Assembly: GCA_001931905.2 (NCBI GenBank)
Contig: MSJI02000480.1
Span: forward strand, 1 to 37,499
Length of the DNA: 37,499 nt
Source: Cladosporium sp. IMV 00045
Taxonomy: Eukaryota; Ascomycota; Dothideomycetes; Cladosporiales; Cladosporiaceae
Direction of reading: 5' to 3'
Each line of letters begins with the position of its first letter. The first letter of the stretch is position 1. The notes beneath the pieces are model-generated. The model was given only the letters and a program-made list of their open reading frames with translations. It searched no databases and was not told the DNA's origin. A program made the translations under genes and the position numbers. Below, in pieces: positions 1 to 9,231 of this stretch.

Positions 1-147
1 TCTCCATGCTCCTGCTCGTGCCGTTGTTGCTGGAGGGCATCGTCCGGTTTGGGTCCTGAGGCGACGGCCTGAGGGTCCACAGACATGCTGTAGGCATCGA
101 GGGCTGCTCCAGCGCGGATGGTGAGAATGAACGTATTGCGACAATGC
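1..147 (-). CDS. Partial coding exon of an unrecognised protein, running off the left edge
   Basis: On the minus strand a frame stays open from about 147 to the window edge and reads like coding sequence: NTFILTIRAGAALDAYSMSV followed by a Gln/Glu/His-rich stretch. Codons are mostly C- or G-ended, as in neighbouring genes. Two starts are possible. One is the ATG at 86, giving a protein that begins MSVDPQAVASG. The other is an upstream exon joined at an acceptor-like CTCAG just before 147. I do not recognise the family from so short a piece. It would be divergent from the DUF155 gene at 367. Moderate to low confidence. Confidence 0.35.
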
Positions 148-366
148 CTGAGTTTGTTACACAGACATCACTACACTGCCTCTGTAGAGAGTTGGAGCTC
201 GACAGCCAGTGCCGTTGCGCTCGCAGCGGGAGGTGATGTCAGTGCTCGAGATCGGCAGTCGAGCTGCAGCTGATGAAGAAAGAGATACATGTACACCAGA
301 GAGAAAAGTTCAGTACGCTATATTCCTGACACTGAGTCTTTGTTCAACCTCTCAGGCATATCCATC

Positions 367-1779
367 ATGAGCCATAGAGCAGCCACATGGATCGAGTTCG
401 GCGCCATCTGTAGGAGGAGCCTCACCACCCTCACCGCTGCCCGTAGCTCTGCGCGGTATCGACTCACGACAAGCTACATACCATCCGGACACCAGTACGT
501 CGCCTCGCAAGCAGCCCAAGGGCGGAAGATTCCCAAGAATCACTTCACCTCGAATCGGATCGTACGACAAGATCATCCTACGATACCACAGAAAGAGCCC
601 AAGCGCAAGAGCGCCTCCCGTTCTCAAGCAGCATCAACTTCCTTGAGGCGTGTTGCAGTCGAGGCGCAGAGGAATAGAGATGGCCTCGTCAAGGGCAAGG
701 GCAGGAAAAGACACGTAGACCCCATAGCAGAAACCAAAGACGTCACGGCATACTGCGCCGCAGAAACATACCAAATCGCAACTGCGCGCCAGCTTCTCAC
801 CCAAGAAGGCTTTCATCCCGACCCTCTCAGAACCGACCTGTTTCCACAAGTGCTGCACGTCCAAACACCGAATTTCATATCCAAAGACGAAGAGACTGGC
901 GAAAACAAAGAGCAAGGCATCGGTGATGTCTTCGTCTTCCCTTCTGGCAGCGTAGTGACTTGGAACGTACCGGAGCACATTGGCAACAACATCGTGACCC
1001 GCATCATCCGTCCTGCCGCCGAGAACCCACACCAGGTCGAGATAGAAGACTTTGAGTACCTGGAAGATGTGACTCGCGACTCCTCCGTCATCGTCGGTGA
1101 CACCATCCTCATCGGCACCAAACCTTCGGAAGAGCACCATCACCAACATCACCAACATCACTCCGAAGCTGCAACCGCAATCGATTCCGACGCACCTCCA
1201 CGCCACGAGACCGACACCATCCTCGCCAAAATCGCCTACTCATCCGCCCTAGCTCGTTCGACCAAACTGGCCGTCCTCGAAAACGCCCTATCCAACTACT
1301 TCCAAACAACCCGCCGCATCCCCACCACCCTCTCCGCCGGCTCCCGTCTCAACTTCACGCGCCAATTCATCCTGCGCAAAACAGGCGAACTCCTCAGCAT
1401 CCGCGCACAGCTAAACCTGTACTCGGAACTCACCGACTCCCTGCCCGACCTCTTCTGGGACTCACCGCACAACCTGGGCTTAGAGAGCTACTACGAGAGC
1501 CTGGGCAAGGCCTTGGACGTGGGCGTGCGGATCAAAGTGTTGAACGAGAAGATGGACTACGCGAGTGAGATTGCGGCGGTGCTGAGGGAGAGATTGAGCG
1601 AGAAGCATTCGACTGAGCTGGAGTGGTTGATTATTTTCCTCATTAGTATTGAGGTCGTCTTTGGGATTTTCGAGCTTTGGAGGGAGAGAAATCATGGTAT
1701 TGAAGCGGAGAAGACGAGGGCGCTTTTGGATGAGTTTCTGGCGGCGCAGTTGGCGAAGGAGAAGGCGGTGGCGACGTGA
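367..1779 (+). CDS. Mitochondrial DUF155 (RMD1/MRX10/RMND1-type) inner-membrane protein
   Basis: An intronless protein of 470 residues from the ATG at 367. An in-frame ATG at 289 would add 26 residues. I prefer 367 because what follows (MSHRAATWIEFGAICRRSL) is Arg/Ser-rich and lacks acidic residues apart from one Glu, as in a mitochondrial presequence. The DUF155 core starts near DVFVFPSGSVVTWN (about residue 210 of the longer reading) and runs almost to the end, finishing in a membrane segment LIIFLISIEVVFGIFEL and a short charged tail. That C-terminal hydrophobic hairpin region is typical of the family. Yeast MRX10 and human RMND1, the mitochondrial members, support mitochondrial translation at the inner membrane. 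A paralogue of RMD1 type (not mitochondrial) is the alternative. A His-rich loop (HHHQHHQHH, about 1135-1162) interrupts the core. Confidence 0.85.
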   Translation: MSHRAATWIEFGAICRRSLTTLTAARSSARYRLTTSYIPSGHQYVASQAAQGRKIPKNHFTSNRIVRQDHPTIPQKEPKRKSASRSQAASTSLRRVAVEAQRNRDGLVKGKGRKRHVDPIAETKDVTAYCAAETYQIATARQLLTQEGFHPDPLRTDLFPQVLHVQTPNFISKDEETGENKEQGIGDVFVFPSGSVVTWNVPEHIGNNIVTRIIRPAAENPHQVEIEDFEYLEDVTRDSSVIVGDTILIGTKPSEEHHHQHHQHHSEAATAIDSDAPPRHETDTILAKIAYSSALARSTKLAVLENALSNYFQTTRRIPTTLSAGSRLNFTRQFILRKTGELLSIRAQLNLYSELTDSLPDLFWDSPHNLGLESYYESLGKALDVGVRIKVLNEKMDYASEIAAVLRERLSEKHSTELEWLIIFLISIEVVFGIFELWRERNHGIEAEKTRALLDEFLAAQLAKEKAVAT

Positions 1780-2539
1780 GACTCTGGAGGCTTGTTTGTT
1801 TGGGACCAGCAATGCAAACGGCATGAGATCGATTCGGTCTCGGTATGCTCTATCCACAGCAAGAACCAGTCTGGTGGCAAGAGCAAGTCTGCGACATTTG
1901 TCATACAACGGAATGGAATCAATCTCAACTCTCTGACATGGAGTATCTTACAGCCGGCTCATCGAAAACGAGTTGTGCTCGATGTGACGAATGTATGTAA
2001 GACACTTGACATCATTTATAGCCTATATAGCTGTGCAACCAAGGTCCCCTCACCCTTGGACAAAGGGTGCAGAACGCTCCAAAGAATATGTGTGTTCGTC
2101 AAACAAGAGCCGTTCTCGGGCATGAAGTTGCTGTAGGGTTAGGGTTGGGGTAGACTCGGAACCTCGATTATCTTGGTAGTAATTAAGATGGTCTTACTTT
2201 CGGTATTGCGACCATTCGAATTGATCAAGCCATTTTTCAGGGTATTCTGCTAGCTGTATTGCGTAATCGGGGTTTTGCTCGAATGATCGCAATGATGGCA
2301 TGTTGGCTTGGACGGTACGATAGCCGGGTTGGGCGATGCACTTGAAGTATCAGTTCCTCGCTTGCTTTGGCAGACAGGCGTCAATCATGGACTAGAGGGT
2401 ATGGTCGGTCACATGTTACAATGAAGAACCAACCAACTAATCATTGTATGTGCCAGCTTCGATCTAAGCTTTGCAGAGCTTCTCAACGTAAAAGGTCCAA
2501 AGCTACTCGATCGACCCTCCTAGACATGCAGCAGGTGCC
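1780..2539. other. Intergenic, no gene seen
   Basis: This 760-bp gap lies between the convergent DUF155 and amidohydrolase genes and probably holds both 3' UTRs. Open frames here are short and lack family resemblance. It contains a telomere-like TAGGGTTAGGGTT run near 2134 and no tRNA-like box pair that I could find. Confidence 0.5.
2134..2151 (+). repeat. Short interstitial telomere-like repeat
   Basis: The bases TAGGGTTAGGGTTGGGG give about two and a half units of the fungal telomere hexamer TTAGGG, the last one imperfect. It is too short to show a former chromosome end and could be chance. Confidence 0.4.
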
Positions 2540-3869
2540 CTATTCAAGAACAGCCCTGCTGTTATTCGCAAGTATGCCCGCCTTCTCTTCCTCGGACAAG
2601 AAGGAAGCGTTCTTAATCGCGTCGATCTCGTACTCAAACGTGAAATTCGGCGCGTAAGGGAAATCCTGTGATTGATCGTTAGAACACAACAGCTCTTGAG
2701 CAAGAACAACCTCTCAATCACCAAGCCCAAGGTGACAGAAAACCCACCGACCCATAAAGCAGCTGCCTCACTGGCACACCATAAGCCAACAAACCCCTTA
2801 CCTGCCTCGGAAACACCTGCCCAGCAACATCCCAAAAAACCCGCTCAGCGAAAACCTCGCGACTCCTTTTCTGCAACTCCGGCGCTCGCGCCGTGAGAAA
2901 GCGATCCTCGATCGCGGGAAAAGCCCCTCCGCCGTGCGGCACGATCCACCTGAGCGAGGTGAAGTTGACGAGCGTCTGCGTGACCGTCAGGTCCATGAAC
3001 GTGCGCGCCGTTTCGAAGTAGAATTCGACTTGGCTGGCTGGGTAGACGGTTGGGTTGGCGGTGATAAGGGTGTTGTTCGCAGTGCGGAGGCAGGGCACCG
3101 CGGGGTGTACGAAAATTGGGGCTGGATGGGGGAGGGTGTCGAGGTGGGCGAAGAAGGGACGGAAGAGGGGGTTGCCTAGGCAGTGGCCTTCGTGGTTGGA
3201 TTGGAGGCCGAGGCCGGTGGCGTTGAGGTTTGTGAGGGCGTGGGTTGATTCGGTTATTCTTTGGTTTTGTGGTCAGATGTTGATCTCGTGAATGGTATAA
3301 GGGCTTGCTTACGCTGGTTCTGTGTATGGAAGCGGAATCGCCGCGAAGAATGAGAAGATGGCAGGGAACTTGAATGCAAGCTGAAGAAAGGTCAATCACC
3401 GATTCACGACCGTCTCGATGGGAAGGCTCACAGCTGCGAGATACTCGTTTAACAGCCGTGCTAAAGCGAGCGACCTGGTCTGGTCACCAGGAAACACCAT
3501 GGAGCCAGGGGTGCCAATTGACAGTACGGCATGTCTTATACCTGCACCGGCCATGAAGTCGAGATGCGCTTCGATTGTCCAGTTCGGCACCATGATCTGC
3601 CCTGCGAAAGGCGCAATAGTGCGGTACCACGGAGGAACGACGTGCACATGAACGTCGACCTTGTCGCCATTGCTGACTGCTGCTGGGATCGTTACATTGT
3701 TGAGATTATAGATTGCCTGTATGGAAGCGAGAGCATCGTCCGTGATGTTCAGACTGTATAAGTCGATGTCGTCTGCAGCAGCATCATTTAGGATACGCGA
3801 AGTGGTGTTTTGTGCGGTGCTGTATGTGATGAGAAGGGGCAGAGTCGTCAATATCGTATTGAGGAGCAT
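2540..3869 (-). CDS. Secreted amidohydrolase (ACMSD / aromatic-acid decarboxylase-like), four exons
   Basis: Exons on the minus strand are 3869-3432, 3380-3313, 3258-2748 and 2665-2540. The introns (51, 54 and 82 nt) are all GT-AG, and the joined frame gives 380 residues. The N-terminus MLLNTILTTLPLLITYSTAQ is a clear signal peptide. Amidohydrolase_2 landmarks follow in order: DVHVHVVP (His74, His76), IFVHPAV (His220), WIVPHGGG (His277) and LYGSDFPYAP (Asp340). These match the zinc ligands and catalytic residues of the ACMSD, 6-methylsalicylate decarboxylase and gamma-resorcylate decarboxylase group. The last intron falls exactly between Ser339 and Asp340, and its removal restores the LYGSDFPY motif, which supports the model. 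Several N-x-S/T sites (for example NTT at 21, NIT at 41) fit passage through the secretory route. The likely reaction is metal-dependent decarboxylation or C-C hydrolysis of an aromatic acid outside the cell. The substrate is unknown. Confidence 0.85.
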
Positions 3870-4330
3870 AGTAGCAATCGTGGTAGAAGAGTGTGATTAT
3901 GAAGAATGAGCTTGAATGAAGTGGTGTCGAGCGTTCTTGTCTACCTTTCCCTTTAAGAAGACAGTACATTTTCGTCTGACAGGCTGGCTGTTGAGTATCC
4001 CGAATGTAGTGGCGTGAGTATATGATGTTGCATTCAGCTCTCGCTTGCATGTGGGTAGGCTGTTGAAAGGCGGGCATCTTGCAGGACGATCCACTATGTA
4101 TACCGATCAATTGATCCGGTTGTCTTCTGACACTTGCGTGCCATGTTCGAGAGTACTGAATCTGAGAATTTAAGTAGAGTTTAGTGAACACCTAAAGAGC
4201 TTTGTACATGCGTATCCAGGCGGAAGTGTGCGCACCACCAGAGTAGAGCCTGACGGAATGGCATCAGAAACGCCATTCGGTACAGGGCTGCCGATCCCTG
4301 ATGCAGCAATATGCACCTCTCGATCAGCTG

Positions 4331-4828
4331 CTACCCGACAGCACCTCCGTGTTCCACACAAGCCTTTCTCAAAAGCTTCTTCTCCTTGCCATCAATGGCA
4401 AGAAGACTTTGAGATCTGAAAGAAATTCCACGCCACATGCCATTGATGTCTTCATTGCCACATCTCCAGGGACTTCGTGACAGGTGTCCAGATGACACCT
4501 TCACTGTCAAGTCTGCTACAAGAGAATTCTTGCTATCTGCATTCTTCCAATAAGACTGTACGCCACAGTCGCAATTTGTCGGATGAGTGACTTTCGGCAC
4601 ATGTGCCTGAAATGAGCGGGGGCCCAGTACCAGACAACAATCGGCCGCATCTCCATGTCTTGCAGCCTTCCAAGAGAATCCATCCGAACGCAGAGGTAGC
4701 AGATCCAGTGCATTACTGTTCGTGATTTCAGCCAGGATTTCAGTACCCGTTTCAGACAATTCAAAGTGGCGAAGCTCGGAGCCGATCCTGTCTTTCGTCG
4801 TAGCCATGCATATTTCCCGAACGAGCAT
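4331..4828 (-). CDS. Orphan hypothetical ORF, 165 aa
   Basis: An uninterrupted frame from the ATG at 4828 (or the internal ATG at 4807) encodes 165 residues that look protein-like. It has mixed charged and aromatic content, eight or so cysteines including a CDC, and the segments HLSRSPWRCGNEDINGMW and LLAIDGKEKKLL. No signal peptide, membrane segment or known domain is evident. The frame continues upstream without stops to about 4900, next to an acceptor-like AATCAG, so a spliced 5' exon is possible. It lies head to tail between the small protein at 5030 and the amidohydrolase, all on the same strand. I cannot assign a family; it may be a lineage-specific gene or a chance open frame. Confidence 0.35.
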   Translation of the reverse strand: MLVREICMATTKDRIGSELRHFELSETGTEILAEITNSNALDLLPLRSDGFSWKAARHGDAADCCLVLGPRSFQAHVPKVTHPTNCDCGVQSYWKNADSKNSLVADLTVKVSSGHLSRSPWRCGNEDINGMWRGISFRSQSLLAIDGKEKKLLRKACVEHGGAVG

Positions 4829-5029
4829 GGCCGTGATAGCACCTCGCCGCCAGACTCTCAGGGAGATTTTGCCTGTCGAGGCTGATTATCTGTGATGGCG
4901 GCCACCAGGCGAGTGCTCGTCAACGAAGTTTGCTCGGAGTGCGCCTACCGGCAGGCTTGTGCCATATGTATCGCGGTGGCCAGATGGAGCGAGGGCCACC
5001 TCGGCCACATACTTTCATCCTCTCGTCTT

Positions 5030-5470
5030 TCACTTCTCCGACTTGTCATTCCGCAACTGCGACCTCAGCGCATCCATATACTCAGTCATGAAGCCCTGCT
5101 TTGGCGGCTCAGCACCCTTCCGCTGGATCTCGCGCCACGCAGCATCCGAACTCTCATCCTCTTCCACCGGCTCACGCTTGTGCTCGTGTATGTTTGCATC
5201 CTTCATCTTCGCCTCATCCTTGAGAATCGGGCTGTTCTGCTCGCCTCTTTCCGCTTGGCCGAGCTGGGTCTTGAGCTCGTCGAAGAAGTGCTGTCCAAAG
5301 CCAGATTCGCCAGGTCGATCGATGTTCGTGCCGCCTTCTTCCTCTCGTGGAAGACCATTGCGGACTCGGTGGACGTTCTTAGCCACTTTCTCTACGGCGC
5401 GGTGGAAGCCGGGTGTTCGGAGGAGTTGCTCGACTGCCCAGCCTTCGAGCAACCGGAGCCACGGCGCCAT
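5030..5470 (-). CDS. Conserved small fungal protein, 146 aa, function unknown
   Basis: The ATG at 5470 gives 146 residues. An upstream in-frame ATG at 5530 adds 20 low-complexity residues and seems less likely. The N-terminal part (MAPWLRLLEGWAVEQLLRTP, then a basic segment with HRVRNG) forms an amphipathic, hydrophobic-then-basic helix suggesting membrane association or mitochondrial import. The middle is hydrophilic and Glu-rich, and the tail ends GFMTEYMDALRSQL followed by a charged Lys/Glu end. From memory this layout resembles a short single-exon protein common in filamentous ascomycetes with no assigned role; I did not confirm this. No catalytic motif is visible. The high GC at third positions supports real coding. 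Confidence 0.65.
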   Translation of the reverse strand: MAPWLRLLEGWAVEQLLRTPGFHRAVEKVAKNVHRVRNGLPREEEGGTNIDRPGESGFGQHFFDELKTQLGQAERGEQNSPILKDEAKMKDANIHEHKREPVEEDESSDAAWREIQRKGAEPPKQGFMTEYMDALRSQLRNDKSEK

Positions 5471-5759
5471 GGTGATTGTGTTGTTCCTTCTGGAGTGGTC
5501 GTGCGGCGGTGCAGGGCTCGATGAGCACAATTCCTTGTACAGCTCGCAATAATGTACCGCAACAGATGCTGGAAGTCAGGACAGCCGGTACAGTCAGCCC
5601 AACCAGGCGCCCGGATAATAACAAAATGGCCTAGGGTCTAGCCGAAGACGGTTATCAAGTAGATGCGGGGCGGCGAGTCAGAGGTATTCGCTGGAGGCTT
5701 GTTTCAGGTTGTTGGTGGACGTCATCACACTGGAAGCAAGCTCATTTGATAGGAATCTT

Positions 5760-6085
5760 TCGGTTTTTATAGTGCTCTAGCTGATTAGGGTAGAATATCT
5801 ATACTAGAATCTAATATTTGATATAGGCTAGTTAGAGATATAAAGCGAGTGGTCTATCTACATCTATATTTATTATTTTATTTCTATAGTTTCTAGTTTT
5901 CTATTTAAATATATTTAATTTAGCTACCTATTATTTTTCAATTTCACTAGAATTAAATTTATATATAGCTCTATAATTTACAATAAAAGTAGTTATGTCA
6001 ATAGTCATATATATTAAAGTAGCTCTATAATAGACTATATAATCTTTCGATCTTTTTCAGACTCATAATTCTACTTCCTTAGTAT
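5760..6085. repeat. AT-rich, CpG-poor tract (decayed repeat)
   Basis: About 325 bp is strongly AT-rich and full of TpA steps, in sharp contrast with the GC-rich flanks. CpG is nearly absent. The words TAGCTCTATAAT and AGTAGCTCTATAATAG occur twice, near 5965 and 6020. This is what a transposable-element remnant mutated by RIP or long decay looks like in ascomycetes. No coding residue of an element can be read. It runs up to the 5' end of the APH-like pseudogene. Confidence 0.6.
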
Positions 6086-6088
6086 ACT

Positions 6089-6862
6089 TTGCAGCCTGAT
6101 CGAGCCGTCGGACTGAGAGACATTACCTACTTTGCTTTTGGAATCACCGATACGTGCCATTATTCCCGACAGCGTTATCGCCTTTTCTATCAGAAAAATG
6201 GGTCCGTGAATATTGTTCTTATCCGATCGAGACTACGGGACCAGATCTTGAAGGCTAGTACCAGAGTCGGAATGCCGGAGGCGGAAGCCATGCAATACGT
6301 CGCTCTCCATACACCTGTTCCCGTACCCAAAGTAAAAGAATTCAACACCGCAGACAGCTATAGTCACATCTTCATGTCCAAGGCTGACGGTGAGCCGTTA
6401 GGCGACGTATGAAGGGATCTGTCCTCGGAGCAAAGAGCTTCTGTGGTCAGCCCACTTCAAGCTACCTATGTCGAACGGTTGCGATGATCGATGTGAGGGT
6501 TCTTCGCACACCCTCTGGCATCATGCTAGCGAGGACACGTTCATCAAATACCCCCTTTCCCAGCACGAGGCCGCACATCATCAAATGTACTGTTCTCGTC
6601 GACAATGCAATAGCGGCCTTGTTGCTGCCGTCGAGCATTCCGCTCTTTACGACACGTTGCATGAGTGGAGAAGGCCCCTGCGAGTACAATCCACGCGGTC
6701 ACCGACGAAACAACGACGTTTCTTCATCGATGATTTGCATCGATTGGACATTCTCGCCTATCGTACGGGCCTGTAACTGCAGTTGTCAATTGAGATTCTG
6801 CCAGGTTCAGCATCTATGGCTGGGAGTACTTCGAGGCCTGAACATGATCACGGGATGACGAT
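6089..6862 (+). pseudogene. Decayed APH-type (aminoglycoside phosphotransferase-like) kinase
   Basis: Three blocks of one fungal APH-family kinase can be read. Block 1 (6089-6489) contains MPEAEAMQYVALHTPVPVPK and IFMSKADGEPLGDV, then a TGA at 6410 where the family has Trp, then RDLSSEQRASVVSPLQ. Block 2 is in another frame and reaches FFIDDLHRLDILA near 6720-6758. It aligns with the Brenner motif (H-G-D-L-x-x-x-N), but the catalytic His and Asn positions are changed. Block 3 is back in the first frame at about 6767 and reads GPVTAVVN, a TGA at 6791, then DSARFSIYGWEYFEA and a TGA at 6839. There is no ATG at the 5' end, where the AT-rich tract begins. The losses (start, at least three nonsense codons, two frame changes, catalytic residues) make this a dead gene. 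Intact fungal relatives phosphorylate small molecules. Confidence 0.75.
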
Positions 6863-7030
6863 CAGGCGACCGCTGTCTGCATGGAGTTCCCACGGAACAA
6901 ACGATGTTGCACTTCGGCCTCTTCAAAGAGTTTCACCAGACTCCGACTCAATGCATCGGCATCTGGTCTACTGGTCTTTTGACTGGCCACATGAGGATGT
7001 GCGCGCAGGCTGAGCTATCTTCCGGCTTGG

Positions 7031-7489
7031 CTAGGAATATTCGTCTGCTGCAGTATCGACCCATCTGCTACCAGCGGCCTGCGCCACAGTGGTCGCCGGT
7101 TGTCCGACCAGCGTTTCAATCCAAGCCGACGTGCCCGAGGGAATGATTTCTTCTGCTTCCAACGATATGATCGCCCTCAACACCCAGTCCTGGCATCTCT
7201 CGATACCGTCTCTAGGTGCTGGCTCTTCGCGGATGACCTTGAGTGCTCGACGAACTTGCTCTGGTGTCAAAGGAGCCACCGCGAAAGATCCCTCAGTGCC
7301 TTTGTCACGGATGTCGACACCGCGTCGCTCATCGTATTGATAGATCAACTTGCTCAAATCGATCACCTGGACTTGCTGTAGGATCCTGCTTGCCTCAATG
7401 TCTTCGTGGATCACAAAAGCCCAATGAGATCGGTGATTCGCATCCGTCCCTGGACCGTGGACCACGATGGAAAGCACGTGAGATGCCAT
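7031..7489 (-). CDS. Small fungal protein with conserved-looking His and Cys (permuted papain-like?), 152 aa
   Basis: The ATG at 7489 starts MASHVLSIVVHGP; an upstream in-frame ATG at 7525 is possible but less likely. Visible landmarks are SHWAFVI (His22), VQVIDLSKLIY, ALKVIREEPAPRDG, and ERCQDWVLRAI (Cys99), then a C-terminal IIPSGTSAWIETLVGQ. An early His-Trp strand followed by an NCQxW-like Cys helix recalls circularly permuted papain folds such as LRAT/NlpC-like proteins. The catalytic reading is inference only. I recall similar uncharacterised fungal proteins of about 150-160 residues, perhaps the DUF6914 group, but could not check. The frame is intact, unlike the pseudogene beside it, and it sits inside the island bounded by AT-rich tracts. 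Confidence 0.55.
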   Translation of the reverse strand: MASHVLSIVVHGPGTDANHRSHWAFVIHEDIEASRILQQVQVIDLSKLIYQYDERRGVDIRDKGTEGSFAVAPLTPEQVRRALKVIREEPAPRDGIERCQDWVLRAIISLEAEEIIPSGTSAWIETLVGQPATTVAQAAGSRWVDTAADEYS

Positions 7490-8354
7490 CGTCTGCGAGG
7501 CAGCATGTGAGCTTAATGTCCACACCGGAGCTTATGTACATACTTGCTTGGTGGTTCTCGCAACTTTGATCAAACCAGAACACAGAAGTCGTGTTGTGCT
7601 TCTGAAATCTTTGGGTCACGTAGAAAGTCCAGAGAGATCAGTACGGAGTTGAGAAGACAGTATGTCTCATAGCTAAAACGGAGGGCACTGGACTTCTTCA
7701 GACGTCAGTGTAGTGACCTGCGAAGCGCGCGGCTAAGGTCTGGTATTGCGATACTGTATCAATGATGGACATTCCCTCTCCTGGGCGTTTCAAGGGTTCA
7801 GGACCAATCAAAGGAATGGATTCACAGCCTGACGGCAGTTTGTTCGTCGCGATTGGCCTCGGATACTTTGAAATATTGTAAAGTTTCCTTCACGACAGTG
7901 TCATCGCCCGCTACAAGAATTCGGTCTCAGGTGAGGAGTAGGGCGAATACCTAAGTCGACCACGAAGGGATGACAGACATCTTCATCGGAAAGAGACTCG
8001 CTCCATCAATCGTGTAAGTTGCAGCGAAGAAGAATGACTTTAGACTCTTGCCATCTCGAGTTAATGTGCTGCGCATGTCAGGTTTCGTCCCACTTTGACT
8101 TGGTTCGATCCGCATGACACTGTCAAAACACAGATCCTGTGTTTGTTCCAAGCCACGCCTAATGAAGGTTGGGTTCTCTTGACGTACGGTAAGGTCCGAA
8201 AGATCAGAGTCCAACATGCTCACGTCTCGCAACATGACTTCGCCATGTCATTCGGCGCGTATGACGCCGTCAGCTGTGCGAAATGTTTGTCAGCGTTAGG
8301 TACATATACATGTGACGTTTTTGATATGCGCGTTCCTCGCGTCAACTAATGTCG
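7490..8354. other. Intergenic part of the accessory island, no gene seen
   Basis: The open frames on both strands are short, and none shows a family motif or splice-consistent extension. Base composition is intermediate. It may hold the promoter of the minus-strand gene that starts at 7489. Confidence 0.4.
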
Positions 8355-8665
8355 TATCGTACGAGACATTCTCTATTACATAGCTCTTATACCAAAATGA
8401 TATAGAGCATTATATAAGAGAAATCTATTTTTATGAGGATATGATTCTAGCTATTTAAGATAGATGCACCACTTAAGACTAATACTAGGAGTGCTAGTTT
8501 AGTTTTATTATCTAATTAATTCTAATAAGCTTATCTTACCTTGTATTAATATTCCATATCTATCTGCTATCTGTATATTTGATATAATATTTTTAATATA
8601 TCAATACACTTTTATGTTTTTTAGAGTCTCATCTACTATTGGAATACTATAAACTAGCTCAATGT
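8355..8665. repeat. Second AT-rich, CpG-poor tract
   Basis: About 310 bp of AT-rich sequence with many TATA/TTAA steps and almost no CpG, ending abruptly near 8665 where GC-rich sequence resumes. It resembles the tract at 5760-6085 in composition and shares short words such as ATTTGATATA, but I could not align the two as one repeat family. Together they bracket a 2.3-kb island. Confidence 0.6.
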
Positions 8666-9231
8666 CATGTGCTTGTCAAATGCTACAATTTAGTCCGCCG
8701 TAGCGTGCCTCGGCAACATTTGGGCAGGTCAAGTTCGTCGTGTTGTGATTGATGCTATGCGGGCGGCTCGCTGGCTTGGGCTGCTGTTGATTTGTTCCAC
8801 CAAAAAATACCTTGCACTCGGGCGGTAAGCCACGACTGTGCTGTTCTGGCTCGCGACTTTGCCACAACCGCGCTACGAGGTTGAATACAGTCGAATGCTT
8901 TGCCTCAATCAAAGTGTTTGCCACCATACTATCGCTGCTGCCGCTACCATTTGTGCTTGACCGTCATTCAACTCTTTCAAGACTAACAAAGGAGCAGTAG
9001 GAAAACAAAACACCCATCAATCAAAACAGGCGCACAGCGAACAGGCTGCGCCGCCCTGCATATCACCTCACAACGGCTCTTTATCATCGTTCAAAGACAG
9101 CTCCCTTCGTGTTTGCTTGCATCGCCAGTCTAAGACAAGCTACAGGCCACACATATATCACCGCATCAGCCCACAGCCGCAAGCCATCTGCAGGCCTCCG
9201 TCGTCCACGCGCCATAGCGGCGCTCTCCACC

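Noticed and set aside
5030..5552. Plus-strand frames of about 200 codons over the small conserved protein
   Set aside because: The minus-strand frame has the protein-like helical N-terminus and charged C-terminus; the plus frames are Ser/Leu-rich artefacts.
8095..8349. 84-codon plus-strand frame before the second AT-rich tract
   Set aside because: Short, without motifs, and overlapped by an equally good minus-strand frame; nothing distinguishes it from chance.
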